Under the pieces are notes generated by a model. That model made no database searches and was not told the DNA's origin. It saw nothing but the letters and a program-made list of their open reading frames with translations. A stretch of DNA of 64,000 nucleotides from Geodermatophilus amargosae (GTDB lineage: Bacteria > Actinomycetota > Actinomycetes > Mycobacteriales > Geodermatophilaceae), in NCBI RefSeq assembly GCF_900116515.1, contig NZ_FPBA01000002.1:1-64000 (forward strand). The letters run 5' to 3'. This document shows positions 43,042 to 52,279 of this stretch, piece after piece. Numbering within the stretch: position 1 is the stretch's first letter; every line of letters starts with the position of its first letter. The translations under genes and the position numbers were made by a program.

Positions 43042-43152
43042 GGTGCCCCCCCGGGCCGGCACCCACGCCACCGGCCGGGGAGCGACCACCCCCTGTGGGA
43101 CGCTGGGTACGACCTCGAGCACTCCGGACCCGACGACGAGAGGAGGGCAGCG

Positions 43153-43227
43153 ATGTCCAAGCGCGGACGCAAGCGGCGCTCCCGCAAGGGGAGCAAGGCC
43201 AACCACGGCAAGCGCCCCAACGCCTGA
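43153..43227 (+). CDS. Small ribosomal protein bL37-like
   Basis: 24 residues, MSKRGRKRRSRKGSKANHGK then RPNA, with an AGGAGGG ribosome site. It is extremely basic and matches from memory the actinobacterial large-subunit protein bL37, which in mycobacteria is a 24-residue peptide ending KANHGKRPN. It is divergent from the carboxylase-like gene by 111 bp and closed by a strong hairpin. It is too short for most gene finders. Confidence 0.75.
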   Translation: MSKRGRKRRSRKGSKANHGKRPNA

Positions 43228-43234
43228 ACGACGC

Positions 43235-43268
43235 GACGCCCCGCCCCGGGAGACCGGGGCGGGGCGTC
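43235..43268 (+). terminator. Terminator after the bL37-like gene
   Basis: Perfect 15-bp arms beginning GACGCCCCGCCCCGG with a GAGA loop, eight bases after the stop. Confidence 0.8.
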
Positions 43269-43283
43269 GTCGTGTGTGGTGTC

Positions 43284-43331
43284 CCGTGCTACTGAGGGAC
43301 CGTGCTACTGAGGGGCCGTGCTACTGAGGGG
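43284..43331. repeat. 16-bp tandem repeat (three copies) spanning a stop codon
   Basis: CCGTGCTACTGAGGGA/G occurs three times. The rightmost copy contains the CTA that is the TAG stop of the minus-strand anti-sigma gene. The two extra copies lie beyond the gene end. Confidence 0.93.
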
Positions 43332-43662
43332 CCTGGGCCTCGTCGGACCACTGGGTGGTGACCACCTCGGTGCTGACCTGCTCGACGCTGACGTGGGTGC
43401 CGTCCTCGTCGAAGGAGACGGTGGTCAGCTGCATCTTGATCCGGTCGCGCAGGCCCATCGGCGTGGGGTCCCCGCCGCAGCGGCGGCGGACCAGCGCCTT
43501 GAACTCCTGCTCGATGCCGAACTGCCGCAGACACGGGGAACAGTCCTCGAGGTGCTCGGCGATGACCGCGCGGCGGGCGTCGTCGGTCTCGTGGTCGAGG
43601 AACTCGAAGACGTGCGACAGGACGTCGTCGCACGAGGAGGCGTGCTCGTGGTCGGCGCTCAC
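43321..43662 (-). CDS. rsrA: Zinc-binding anti-sigma factor RsrA
   Basis: 113 residues from a GTG that overlaps the sigR stop (GTGA). The ZAS motif is [13 protein letters not shown] near residues 37-49, with an upstream Cys in [11 protein letters not shown]. Together they supply the His/Cys3 zinc and disulfide site. Thiol oxidation releases zinc and the sigma factor. The C-terminal ~35 residues are a polar extension. Gene order sigR-rsrA and the C-x-x-C spacing match the Streptomyces and mycobacterial (RshA) systems. The 3' end lies in a triplicated 16-bp repeat. Confidence 0.93.
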   Translation of the reverse strand: MSADHEHASSCDDVLSHVFEFLDHETDDARRAVIAEHLEDCSPCLRQFGIEQEFKALVRRRCGGDPTPMGLRDRIKMQLTTVSFDEDGTHVSVEQVSTEVVTTQWSDEAQAPQ

Positions 43663-44354
43663 GACCGCCCCTCCTCCCCGGCTCCGGCGCGGACGAAGCC
43701 GCGCTCACGGGCGTAGTCGGCCAGCAGCTTCTGCAGGCCCCGCCGGCCGCGGTGCAGCCGGGACATCACCGTGCCGATGGGCGTGCCCATGATCTCGGCG
43801 ATCTCCTTGTAGGCGAAACCCTCGACGTCGGCGAGGTACACCGCCAGCCGGAAGTCCTCGGGCAGCTGCTGCAGGGCCTCCTTGATGTCGGAGTCCGGCA
43901 GGTGGTCCAGCGCCTCGATCTCGGCCGAGCGCAGGCCGCTGGAGCTGTGCTCCTCGGCGGCGTACAGCTGCCAGTCCTGCACCTGGTCGGTGGGGTACTG
44001 CTGCGGCTGCCGCTGCTTCTTGCGGTAGCTGTTGATGTAGGTGTTCGTCAGGATCCGGTACAGCCAGGCCTTGAGGTTGGTCCCCTCGGCGAACTGGTGG
44101 AACGCGGAGTAGGCCTTGACGAAGGTCTCCTGGACCAGGTCCTCGGCGTCGGCGGGGTTGCGGGTCATCCGCAGCGCGGCCGGGTAGAGCTGGTCGAGGT
44201 AGGGCAACGCGTCGCGCTCGAACCGGGCATCGCGGGCGGCGCGGGTCTCGGCGACCTCGGTCCGACTGCCGCCCTCGCGGGCCTCGGGCACCTCCACCGG
44301 CGCACCGACGACCGGCTCGACAGCGGGGTTCCCGCCTGCGGACTCCTCAGGCAC
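43659..44354 (-). CDS. sigR: ECF sigma factor SigR (SigH type)
   Basis: 231 residues from the GTG at 44354, with a GAGAGGA ribosome site. Region 2 is clear: [20 protein letters not shown] with [20 protein letters not shown]. The SigR-characteristic [12 protein letters not shown] linker follows. Region 4 is [20 protein letters not shown] with [20 protein letters not shown]. It controls thiol-oxidative stress genes such as thioredoxin and mycothiol functions. RsrA is coupled downstream. A SigR-type promoter lies at 44493-44520, and the frame is open up to it, so a longer N-terminal isoform is possible. Confidence 0.95.
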   Translation of the reverse strand: MPEESAGGNPAVEPVVGAPVEVPEAREGGSRTEVAETRAARDARFERDALPYLDQLYPAALRMTRNPADAEDLVQETFVKAYSAFHQFAEGTNLKAWLYRILTNTYINSYRKKQRQPQQYPTDQVQDWQLYAAEEHSSSGLRSAEIEALDHLPDSDIKEALQQLPEDFRLAVYLADVEGFAYKEIAEIMGTPIGTVMSRLHRGRRGLQKLLADYARERGFVRAGAGEEGRS

Positions 44355-44492
44355 CAGCCGTCCTCTCTGCGGCGCCCGGGAGCGGGCGACCACATCGGAC
44401 GATCCTAGTCGCGCGGCGTCGGGCCGGCCCGGGGGCCGCCGGCGTGGGGCCCGTACGCGGGCGTTCGAGACGGTGCTGCTCACGGCCCGTAC

Positions 44493-44520
44493 AACCGCGG
44501 CCCCGGCGGAGGTCATTCCC
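44493..44520 (-). promoter_or_regulatory. SigR-type autoregulatory promoter
   Basis: On the minus strand GGGAAT (44520-44515) is followed by 19 bases and GTT (44495-44493), close to the SigR consensus GGGAAT-N18/19-GTT. It lies about 140 bp upstream of the GTG at 44354. Confidence 0.65.
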
Positions 44521-44558
44521 GGGCGGGGAACTCGGCGACGGCGCCCGGGAGCCGCCGA

Positions 44559-44564
44559 TACAGT
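44559..44564 (+). promoter_or_regulatory. -10 hexamer TACAGT, leaderless-type spacing
   Basis: Eight bases before the GTG at 44573. Confidence 0.4.
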
Positions 44565-44572
44565 GCCCGGCC

Positions 44573-45046
44573 GTGGCGGCGACCCCCGCGGTGCGGGCCC
44601 TGGAGAAGGCGCGGGTGGCACACACGCTGCACCCCTACGACCCCGAGCACCCCGGCGACCAGGGCCACGGGGAGGCGGCGGTGGCCGCGCTCGGCGCCGA
44701 CCCGCGCCAGGTGTTCAAGACGCTGGTCACCCGCGTCGACGGGGCGCTGACCGTCGCCGTCGTCCCGGTCAGCGGCACCCTGGACCTCAAGGCCCTGGCC
44801 GCCGCCGCCGGCGGGCGGAAGGCGGCGATGGCCGACCCCGCCGACGCCGAGCGGACGACCGGCTACGTCGTCGGCGGGATCAGCCCGCTGGGCCAGCGCA
44901 AGGCGCTGCCGACGGTGGTCGACGAGTCGGCGCTGGGCTTCGCGACGGTGATGGTCAGCGCCGGCCGGCGCGGGCTGCAGGTGGAGCTGCCGCCGGCCGA
45001 CCTGGTGCGCCTGACCCGCGCCCGCACCGCCCCGATCGGGCGGTGA
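44573..45046 (+). CDS. ybaK: Cys-tRNA(Pro)/aminoacyl-tRNA deacylase, YbaK/EbsC type
   Basis: 157 residues from the GTG at 44573. The YbaK fold motifs are visible: [29 protein letters not shown] with the key Lys in [45 protein letters not shown] and [14 protein letters not shown] at the end. These enzymes hydrolyse Cys-tRNA(Pro) and related misacylated tRNAs. The gene is divergent from sigR, with its leaderless -10 inside the intergenic stretch that also holds the SigR promoter. Confidence 0.9.
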   Translation: MAATPAVRALEKARVAHTLHPYDPEHPGDQGHGEAAVAALGADPRQVFKTLVTRVDGALTVAVVPVSGTLDLKALAAAAGGRKAAMADPADAERTTGYVVGGISPLGQRKALPTVVDESALGFATVMVSAGRRGLQVELPPADLVRLTRARTAPIGR

Positions 45047-45197
45047 GCGCCCGTGGGTGCGCCGACGATCACGGGACGCGGTTGACGACACGCCGCGGTT
45101 GATCCGCGCGTCGCCACCGCAGCTCCATGATCACCACGACGGCACCAGCGAGGCGGCCGCGTGCAGGGGCGGTGAGGGCGGACGCCGGGTCGAGGGC

Positions 45198-46757
45198 TCA
45201 GGAGCCCGGGGCGCCATAGGGCGTGAGCAGCTGGTCGACCGGCGCGGCGTCGTCGGTGAGGACCTGCGCGTCCCCGGCGAAGGCAGCGACCTCCTCGTCG
45301 GAGGCGACCTGCCAGGTGGAGTCCTGCGCGAGCAGCGCGTCGGCGAGCAGCGCCCCGTCCAGCGGCCGGGACGACGCGACGGCCACCAGGTTGCCGCCGT
45401 CCTCCCCCGCCAGCACCGGGGCGCGCGCGAGCAGCAGCACGTGCGGCCAGACCTCGCGCATCGTGGCCAGCTCCGCGCGGACGAAGGCCAGCGGCGGGTG
45501 GTCGATGAGGTTGGCGACGTACACGCCGTCGTCGGTGAGCGCGCGGTCGACCAGCCGCAGCGCCTCCACGGTGGCCAGCTGCCAGGGCACCGACAGCCCG
45601 CCGAAGGCGTCGCCGACGACGAGGTCGCGGGTGCCGGCGGGCTCGGCGGCCAACCCGACCCGCGCGTCGCCGACCCGCACCTGCAGGTCCTCCGACGTCT
45701 CCAGGCCCAGCTGCTCGCGGTCGATGGCGACCACGCCGGGGTCGACCTCCAGCACCAGACTCCCCGTGCCGGGACGCACCTCCGCGAGGTAGCGCGGGAC
45801 GGTCGCACCGCCGCCGCCCAGGTGCAGCGCCGACAGCGGCTGCCCGGGGGGCGCGAGGACGTCGGTGACCGCGGCGATCGCCCGGACGTACTCGAACTCG
45901 AGGTACGTGGGGTCGGCGAGGTCGACGTAGCTGTGCCGCAGGGTGTCGAGCACCAGCACCCGGCCGGTGTCCCGCTCGGGATCGGCCACGACACGGGCGC
46001 AGTGGTAGGCCGTCTCCTCCTCGCACGGCGTCGGCGCGACCGCGGCCAGCAGCGACCCCGCGACGGCGAGCAGCAGCAGCGCGGCGGGGACCCGGCCCGC
46101 GCCGCCCGGCGACCGGCGGCGCAGCAGCACCCACACCGCCGCGCCGGCGACGGCGGTGACCAGCCCGGTGCCGACGAGGATGCCGCTGCTCGGGAAGACC
46201 GCGATGAGCAGGAACCCGGTGACGAAGGTGGCCGCGATGCCGCCGAGCGTCCCGATACCGGACAGCTTCCCGACCACCGAGCCGGTGTCGGCCAGGCTGG
46301 CCAGCTGCAGCTTGACCACCATCGGCGGCACCGCCGACAGCAGCGTCGCCGGCACCACGATCGCGACGGCGGCCAGCAGCAGCACGCCGCCGGCGTCGGC
46401 GCCGGTGAGGAACGAGCCGGCGAAGCGCACCAGCGGCAGGACGGCGACCACCAGCGCGCCGCCGGCGACCAGCAGCGGCGCGATCAGCGCGCTCGGGTCG
46501 CGGCGGTCGGCCGCCGCTCCCCCGGACCACGCCCCGATCGCGATCGCGGCCAGGGCGAACCCGATGACGGCGGTGTTGGTCTGCAGCGTGACGCCGACGT
46601 AGGGGGCGATGAGCCGCAGCCCGACGATCTCGAGCACCAGCACGGCGCCGGAGGCCAGGAAGGTGACACCGGCGGCCACCCACCCGGGCAGCGCGGCACC
46701 GGGGGGTGGCGCGGCGGGCGGGTCGGTCGGCTCGACGGCGGACGCGCGCTCGCTCAG
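45198..46757 (-). CDS. Fused membrane/spermidine-synthase-like methyltransferase
   Basis: About 519 residues, if the CTG at 46757 is used. The alternative GTG at 46679 would start inside the first helix. The N-terminal ~200 residues form six or seven helices (GVTFLASGAVLVLEIVGLRL, then IAPYVGVTLQTNTAVIGFAL). The C-terminal domain is a spermidine-synthase-like Rossmann methyltransferase fold (LSALHLGGGGATVPRYLAEV, LEVDPGVVAIDREQLGLETS, DLVVGDAFGGLSVPWQL). The fusion is common in actinobacteria as fused MFS/spermidine synthase, and polyamine synthesis is unproven. It follows the SRAP gene by 11 bp. Confidence 0.82.
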   Translation of the reverse strand: MSERASAVEPTDPPAAPPPGAALPGWVAAGVTFLASGAVLVLEIVGLRLIAPYVGVTLQTNTAVIGFALAAIAIGAWSGGAAADRRDPSALIAPLLVAGGALVVAVLPLVRFAGSFLTGADAGGVLLLAAVAIVVPATLLSAVPPMVVKLQLASLADTGSVVGKLSGIGTLGGIAATFVTGFLLIAVFPSSGILVGTGLVTAVAGAAVWVLLRRRSPGGAGRVPAALLLLAVAGSLLAAVAPTPCEEETAYHCARVVADPERDTGRVLVLDTLRHSYVDLADPTYLEFEYVRAIAAVTDVLAPPGQPLSALHLGGGGATVPRYLAEVRPGTGSLVLEVDPGVVAIDREQLGLETSEDLQVRVGDARVGLAAEPAGTRDLVVGDAFGGLSVPWQLATVEALRLVDRALTDDGVYVANLIDHPPLAFVRAELATMREVWPHVLLLARAPVLAGEDGGNLVAVASSRPLDGALLADALLAQDSTWQVASDEEVAAFAGDAQVLTDDAAPVDQLLTPYGAPGS

Positions 46758-46768
46758 GGGACGGCTCC

Positions 46769-47515
46769 TCAGAAGAGCGCGGGCTGGTCGGCCGGGGCGC
46801 TCGTGCCCTCGACGCGGGCCACCAGCTCGGCGCCGTTGTTGCGGACGTTGTTGACCGCGGTGGCGACCGGGCGCAGCTCGAGGCCCTCGACCACCGCCGG
46901 CGGGGTGGGCTCGGTCAGCGCCTCGACGTCGTCCCGGGCCGGGTCGAGCCAGTCGGCCCAGCGCTCGGGCGGCAGGACCAGCGGCATGCGGTCGTGGATC
47001 TCGGTGAGCGCCCCGACGGCGGGCGCGGTGACCACGGTGCAGGTGTAGAGCCGGTCCTCGCCCTTGCCCCACACCTCGTAGAGGCCGGCCATGGCGAGCA
47101 CCGACCCGTCGGCCGGCGTGATGAAGAAGGGCTGCTTGCCCGGGGAGTCGAGCTTCTTCTGCCACTCGTACCAGCCGTCGGCCGGCACCAGGCAGCGGCG
47201 AGAGCGGGCGGCCGACCGGAAGGCCGGCTTCTCGGTGAGCGACTCGACCCGGGCGTTGAGCAGCCGGTTGCCCATCGACACGTCCTTGGCCCACGAGGGC
47301 ACCAGGCCCCAGCGGACGGACCTCAGCTCGCGGTGCCCGGCGCCGGTGGGGCGGCCCTCGGGGTCGCGCTCCCGCTTCACCCGGACGATGTGGACGTCCT
47401 TGGTCGGCGCGACGTTGTAGTCGGCCGGCAGCGGCTGCTGCCCCTCGGCGGGGACCGCCTCCAACTCGACGACGAGGTCCTCGGGACGGCGGCTGGCGGC
47501 GTAGCGACCGCACAT
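46769..47515 (-). CDS. SRAP-domain protein (YedK/HMCES family)
   Basis: 248 residues from the ATG at 47515, with a GGGAGGAC ribosome site. The catalytic Cys2 is in MCGRY, which also forms the DNA-protein crosslink. Other active-site motifs follow: YNVAPT (Asn), GWYEW (Glu) and EIHDRMP (His). The protein shields abasic sites in single-stranded DNA by a thiazolidine crosslink. It is a complete single-domain member. The downstream membrane/spermidine-synthase-like gene is probably co-transcribed. No LexA-type box was noticed. Confidence 0.94.
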   Translation of the reverse strand: MCGRYAASRRPEDLVVELEAVPAEGQQPLPADYNVAPTKDVHIVRVKRERDPEGRPTGAGHRELRSVRWGLVPSWAKDVSMGNRLLNARVESLTEKPAFRSAARSRRCLVPADGWYEWQKKLDSPGKQPFFITPADGSVLAMAGLYEVWGKGEDRLYTCTVVTAPAVGALTEIHDRMPLVLPPERWADWLDPARDDVEALTEPTPPAVVEGLELRPVATAVNNVRNNGAELVARVEGTSAPADQPALF

Positions 47516-47662
47516 GGCTGGTCCTCCCGGCTGCTGTCGGGCCGGCCCCGGACGGGCCCGCGGGACCGACTCTAGGCGGGACCGGGGACAGTGCGAGTGC
47601 CCTGCTGGGCGCCGGGTACGCCCGGAGTGGATGCAGGAGCGAGCAGAGACGAGGATCACCAC

Positions 47663-49126
47663 GTGACCGCGACCCAGAACCCCCCGCACGAGCAGCCGAA
47701 GACCGCGAGCGAGTCCGCCGAGCGGCGCTACGCGACGGTCAACCCCTTCACCGGGGAGACCGAGAAGGAGTTCGACTTCACCCCGACCGAGGCGATCGAC
47801 GGCATCGTCGAGCGCGCCCACGCCGCCTACCAGGAGTGGCGTCAGCGTCCGGTCGAGGAGCGCGCGGCCGTCGTCCGGCGGGCCGCCGAGCTCATGGACG
47901 AGCGCCGCGACGACCTCGCCAGGCTCATCACCACCGAGATGGGCAAGCGGCAGGAGGAGGCCACGGGCGAGCTCTACCTCTGCTCGATGATCCTCAAGTA
48001 CTACGCCGACAACGGCCCCGGCTTCCTCGAGCCCACGTCCGTGCAGCCGCTGATGGGCAAGGGCGAGGCGGTCATCGAGACCCAGCCGATCGGCGTCCTG
48101 CTGGCCATCGAGCCGTGGAACTACCCCTTCTACCAGGTGGTCCGCGTGGCCGGCCCCAACCTGGTGCTGGGCAACACCGTCATCCTCAAGCACGCCGAGA
48201 TCACCCCGCAGTGCGCGGTGGCCGTCGAGCAGCTCTTCACCGACGCCGGCGCCCCCGAGGGCGTCTTCACCAACACCTTCCTGCGCATCGACGACGTCGA
48301 GCAGGTCATCGCCGACCCCCGCATCCAGGGCGTGACGCTGACCGGCAGCGAGCGCGCCGGCAGCGCCGTCGCTGCCCTGGCCGGCAAGTACCTCAAGAAG
48401 TCGGTGCTCGAGCTCGGCGGCAGCGACCCGTTCATCGTGCTCGACGCCGAGGACCTCGGCGCCACGGTGAAGGCCGCGACCATGGGCCGGATGCAGAACA
48501 CCGGCCAGGCCTGCACCGCCTCCAAGCGGCTGATCGTCACCGAGGAGCTCTACGAGCCCTTCGTCGAGGGCCTGAAGCAGGCGTTCTCGACCTTCTCCCC
48601 CGGCGACCCGTCCGACCCGTCGACGTCGCTGGCGCCGCTGTCGAGCGAGCGCGCCGCGCAGGACCTGCACGCGCAGATCCAGGACGCGATCGACAAGGGC
48701 GCCACCGTCGTCGCCGGCGGTAAGCGCCCCGACCAGCCGGGTGCGTTCGTCGAGGCCACCATCCTCACCGACGTCACCCCGGAGATGCGGGCCTACCGCG
48801 AGGAGCTGTTCGGGCCCGCGGCCGTCGTCTACAAGGTGAAGGACGCCGACGAGGCGGTCGCGCTGGCCAACGACAGCGACTTCGGCCTCGGCGCCACCGT
48901 CATGAGCAGCGACCTCGACCGCGCCCGGTCGGTGGCCGACCGGCTCGAGGCCGGCATGGTGTGGATCAACCAGCCCACCGGGTCCTCCCCCGAGCTGCCC
49001 TTCGGCGGCGTGAAGCGGTCCGGTTACGGCCGCGAGCTCTCCGAGCTGGCCATGTTCGAGTTCGCCAACCGGCGGCTGGTCCGCACGGTGCCGGTGAAGA
49101 AGGCCGACCGGCCGATCGGCGGCTGA
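47663..49126 (+). CDS. NAD(P)-dependent aldehyde dehydrogenase (succinate-semialdehyde type)
   Basis: 487 residues from the GTG at 47663. The start [20 protein letters not shown] and [16 protein letters not shown] fit the GabD/SSADH-like branch. The catalytic Glu lies in [12 protein letters not shown] near residue 250 and the nucleophile Cys in [11 protein letters not shown] near 283, with [13 protein letters not shown] and [19 protein letters not shown] at the end. The likely reaction is oxidation of succinate semialdehyde or a similar aldehyde to the acid. Context (aroA next) gives no pathway hint. An alternative upstream start at 47591 lacks family similarity. Confidence 0.9.
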   Translation: MTATQNPPHEQPKTASESAERRYATVNPFTGETEKEFDFTPTEAIDGIVERAHAAYQEWRQRPVEERAAVVRRAAELMDERRDDLARLITTEMGKRQEEATGELYLCSMILKYYADNGPGFLEPTSVQPLMGKGEAVIETQPIGVLLAIEPWNYPFYQVVRVAGPNLVLGNTVILKHAEITPQCAVAVEQLFTDAGAPEGVFTNTFLRIDDVEQVIADPRIQGVTLTGSERAGSAVAALAGKYLKKSVLELGGSDPFIVLDAEDLGATVKAATMGRMQNTGQACTASKRLIVTEELYEPFVEGLKQAFSTFSPGDPSDPSTSLAPLSSERAAQDLHAQIQDAIDKGATVVAGGKRPDQPGAFVEATILTDVTPEMRAYREELFGPAAVVYKVKDADEAVALANDSDFGLGATVMSSDLDRARSVADRLEAGMVWINQPTGSSPELPFGGVKRSGYGRELSELAMFEFANRRLVRTVPVKKADRPIGG

Positions 49127-49181
49127 GCGTGCGGGCGGTGCGGCTGTCCGCCGGGCAGGGCGCCACGGGCAGGATGGACCC

Positions 49182-50477
49182 GTGAGCCAGGTCTGGACGA
49201 CGCCGCACCGCCCGACGCCCGTCGCGGCGCACGTCCCGCTGCCCGGCTCCAAGTCGATCACCGCGCGGGCGCTGGTCCTCGCGGCGCTGGCCGACGGGCC
49301 GAGCCGGGTCGTACGGCCGTTGCGCGCCCGCGACACCGACCTGATGGCCGCCTGCCTGCGCGCGCTGGGCGTCGGCATCGCCGACGACGGCGGCGACTGG
49401 CTGGTCACGCCCGGGCAGCTGCGCGGGCCGGCCGAGGTCGACGCCGGGCTCGCGGGGACCGTGCTGCGCTTCCTCCCGCCGGTGGCCGCGCTGGCCGACG
49501 GCCCGGTCCGGCTCGACGGCGACCCGCGGCTGCGCGAGCGCCCCAACGCCGGGCTCATCGCGGCCCTGCGCGACCTGGGCGTGCAGGTCGACGACGACGG
49601 CCGCGGCCGGGCGCCGTTCACCGTCCACGGCACCGGCGCGGTGCGCGGCGGAGCGGTGACGGTCGACGCGAGCGAGTCCTCGCAGATCGTCTCGGGCCTG
49701 CTGCTGGCCGCCGCCCGGTTCGCCGACGGCCTCGACCTGGCGCTGACCGGCGGGGTGCCGTCGATGCCGCACGTCGAGATGACCGTCGTCGCGCTGCGCG
49801 AGCACGGCGTCGAGGTGGCCGCCACCGACCGCGGGTGGCGGGTCGCCCCCGGGCCGGTCGCCGCGCTGGACCGGGTCGTCGAGCCCGACCTGTCCAACGC
49901 CGCCCCGTTCCTCGCCGCGGCGCTGATCACCGGCGGCCGGGTCACCGTGCCCGACTGGCCCGCCGTGACCACCCAGCCCGGCGCGCAGCTCGACCGCCTG
50001 CTGGCCGCCATGGGTGGGGAGGTCGAGCGGACGCCCAACGGCCTGCAGGTCACCGGCACCCGCCGGATCTCCCCGCTGGTCGCCGACCTCGGCGACGTCG
50101 GGGAGCTGACGCCGGTGCTCGCCGCGCTGTGCGCGCTGGCCGACGGTCCCTCGCGGCTCACCGGCATCGGGCACCTGCGCGGCCACGAGACCGACCGGCT
50201 GCAGGCCCTCGACGAGGTGCTCACCGCGGTCGGCGCGCGGGTGCGGCAGCTGCCCGACGGGCTGGAGGTCGAGCCGGGCCCGCTGCGGCCGGCGCTGCTG
50301 GACTCCTACGACGACCACCGCATGGTCATGGCCGCCGCCGTCCTCGGCCTGGCCGTCGACGGCGTCCGGGTGGCCGGACCCGAGGCGGTCACCAAGACGC
50401 TGCCGGACTTCCGCGAGCGCTGGGCCGGGATGCTCGGGATCGCCGTGTCCGGAGTGACCGCGGGGGTGGGCTCCTGA
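49182..50477 (+). CDS. aroA: 3-phosphoshikimate 1-carboxyvinyltransferase (EPSP synthase)
   Basis: 431 residues from the GTG at 49182. PLPGSKSITARALVLAALAD carries the substrate-binding Lys-Ser motif, LAGTVLRFLPPVAALADGPV the GTxxR-like region, and ESSQIVSGLLLAA, DLSNAAPFLAAALI and DSYDDHRMVMAAAVLGL (the D-D-H-R motif) follow. The last step shown, KTLPDFRERWAGM, is the usual C-terminus. It transfers enolpyruvate to shikimate-3-phosphate in the chorismate pathway. The rsgA frame starts within the aroA stop, so the two are coupled. Confidence 0.95.
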   Translation: MSQVWTTPHRPTPVAAHVPLPGSKSITARALVLAALADGPSRVVRPLRARDTDLMAACLRALGVGIADDGGDWLVTPGQLRGPAEVDAGLAGTVLRFLPPVAALADGPVRLDGDPRLRERPNAGLIAALRDLGVQVDDDGRGRAPFTVHGTGAVRGGAVTVDASESSQIVSGLLLAAARFADGLDLALTGGVPSMPHVEMTVVALREHGVEVAATDRGWRVAPGPVAALDRVVEPDLSNAAPFLAAALITGGRVTVPDWPAVTTQPGAQLDRLLAAMGGEVERTPNGLQVTGTRRISPLVADLGDVGELTPVLAALCALADGPSRLTGIGHLRGHETDRLQALDEVLTAVGARVRQLPDGLEVEPGPLRPALLDSYDDHRMVMAAAVLGLAVDGVRVAGPEAVTKTLPDFRERWAGMLGIAVSGVTAGVGS

Positions 50478-51493
50478 GCCCGCGGCGGCTGGACAGCCGC
50501 TCCGACGAGGACGACGTCCGGACCCGGCCGGGCCGGCACGGTTCCCGCCCACGCACCCGGACCCGCCCGGCGCACGGCGACGCCGTCCCGGGACTGGTGG
50601 TCGCCGTCGACCGCGGCCGGATGACGGTGCGGGTCGAGGGTCCCGACGGCGCCCCGGTCGAGGTGACCGCGATGCGTGCCCGCGAGCTCGGGCGGCACGG
50701 CGTCGTCGTCGGGGACCGGGTGCGGCTAGTCGGCGACACCACCGGCCGCCCGGACACGCTGGCCCGGATCGTGTTCATCGAGGAGCGGGTGACGTCGCTG
50801 CGGCGCACCGCCGACGACACCGACCCGACCGAGCGGGTGGTCGTCGCCAACGCCGAGCAGCTCGTCGTCGTCACCTCGGTGGCCGACCCCGACCCGGCGC
50901 TGGGGTTCCTCGACCGGTGCCTGGTGGCCGCCTACGCCGGCGGGCTGGAGCCGTTGTTCTGCCTGACCAAGACCGACCTGGCCAGCCCGCAGCCGCTGCT
51001 GGACCGCTACGCCGGGCTGGACGTCGGCGCGGTGCCGGTGTCCCGGGACACGCCGCTGGACCCGCTGCTCGAGCTGCTGACCGACCGCACCAGCGTGTTC
51101 GTCGGCCAGTCGGGCGTCGGCAAGTCGACGCTGGTCAACCGGCTGGTACCCGACGCCGACCGGGCCATCGGCGACGTCAGCAAGGTGGGCAAGGGGCGGC
51201 ACACGTCGTCGTCGGCGGTGCTGTTCGACCTGCCCGGCGGCGGGACGATCGTCGACACCCCCGGCATCCGCTCCCTCGGGCTGGCGCACGTCACCGCCGA
51301 CGACGTCGTCGGGGCGTTCGAGGACCTCGCCGAGGCAGCTGCCGACTGCCCGCCCGGGTGCGGGCACTCCGCCGAGGACCCCGACTGCGCGCTCGACGCC
51401 TGGGCCGCCGGCGGACCGCCCGGCCGCGCCGAGCGGCTGGCCAGCGTGCGGCGGCTGCTCGACGCCGTCGGCCAGGTCGGCCCCGGCTACTGA
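50474..51493 (+). CDS. rsgA: Ribosome biogenesis GTPase RsgA
   Basis: About 339 residues, if translation begins at the CTG 50474, which overlaps the aroA stop as CTGA. No ATG or GTG occurs earlier than the OB-fold in this frame. The N-terminal linker (DDVRTRPGRHGSRPRTRTRP) precedes an OB-fold. The circularly permuted GTPase follows: TKTD (G4), GQSGVGKST near residue 210 (G1) and DTPGIRSLG (G3). The zinc knuckle is CPPGCGHSAEDPDC. RsgA checks 30S subunit maturation. The order aroA-rsgA is common in actinobacteria. The non-ATG start is the oddity. Confidence 0.9.
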   Translation: MSPRRLDSRSDEDDVRTRPGRHGSRPRTRTRPAHGDAVPGLVVAVDRGRMTVRVEGPDGAPVEVTAMRARELGRHGVVVGDRVRLVGDTTGRPDTLARIVFIEERVTSLRRTADDTDPTERVVVANAEQLVVVTSVADPDPALGFLDRCLVAAYAGGLEPLFCLTKTDLASPQPLLDRYAGLDVGAVPVSRDTPLDPLLELLTDRTSVFVGQSGVGKSTLVNRLVPDADRAIGDVSKVGKGRHTSSSAVLFDLPGGGTIVDTPGIRSLGLAHVTADDVVGAFEDLAEAAADCPPGCGHSAEDPDCALDAWAAGGPPGRAERLASVRRLLDAVGQVGPGY

Positions 51494-51560
51494 GCGGGCG
51501 GCCGATCCGTACAAGACGCCGCGCCTCCGGCCCGGACAGGGTGGAGGCGTGCGGGCGGCG

Positions 51561-52202
51561 TCAGGAGCGGAGCAGCCGGCGGGGTGGCAGCCCGGCGAAG
51601 CGGGTCACCTCGCGGGTGAGGTGCGCCTGGTCGGTGTAGCCGGCGTCCACGGCCACCCGGGCCAGCGGCGTGCCGCGGCGGGCCAGGTCGAGCGCCCGCT
51701 GGACCCGGCGGATGCGGGCCAGGGTCTGGGGCGCGTGGCCGAACGCCCGCAGGGCCACCCGGTGCAGGGTGCGCAGCGGGAGGCCGAGCCCGGTCGCGAC
51801 GGCGGCCACCGGCATCCCGGCCGCGAGCCGGCGGTCGACGGCGGCGGCCAGGCGCAGCGCGGCGAGGTCGGGGTCGGCGCGCCGCCACAACCCGACGAGG
51901 ACGCGCTCGAGCAGCTCACCGACGTCGGCGGGCGGACGGCCGGGGTCGGCGGCGCGGTGCCCGACCAGGCCGGCGAGCTCGGGACGGGTGTCGACGAGCT
52001 CGGAGGCCGGCACGCCCAGCACCTCGGCGACCGCGCCGGGCGGCAGCCGCAGCCCGGCCACCTCCTCCCCCGGCTCGGCGTCGACGAGCACGGCCCGGGT
52101 GTCCGGACCGGCCACCACCAGCCGCTCGCGCCACCAGAGCAGGTCGACCGCACCGTCGGGCAGCACCCGGTGGCCCGGGCCGGCCGTGACCCGCCAGAGC
52201 AC
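51561..52202 (-). CDS. AraC-family transcriptional regulator
   Basis: 213 residues. The N-terminal ~110 residues contain the DUF6597/AraC-binding-like segment (VLPDGAVDLLWWRERLVVAG). The C-terminal double helix-turn-helix reads LALRLAAAVDRRLAAGMPVA-type helices, then VAVDAGYTDQAHLTREVTRF with the canonical AGYxDQAHL. The start GTG at 52202 is 77 bp from the divergent VOC gene, a typical local-regulator layout. The inducer is unknown. It is convergent with rsgA. Confidence 0.88.
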   Translation of the reverse strand: MLWRVTAGPGHRVLPDGAVDLLWWRERLVVAGPDTRAVLVDAEPGEEVAGLRLPPGAVAEVLGVPASELVDTRPELAGLVGHRAADPGRPPADVGELLERVLVGLWRRADPDLAALRLAAAVDRRLAAGMPVAAVATGLGLPLRTLHRVALRAFGHAPQTLARIRRVQRALDLARRGTPLARVAVDAGYTDQAHLTREVTRFAGLPPRRLLRS

Positions 52203-52279
52203 CGCACCGGCGCGCGCCGCGCTCCTCCCGGTGCCCGCCCACGTCCCCGAGTCTGCCCCGACGAACCCCTGGAGACCCC

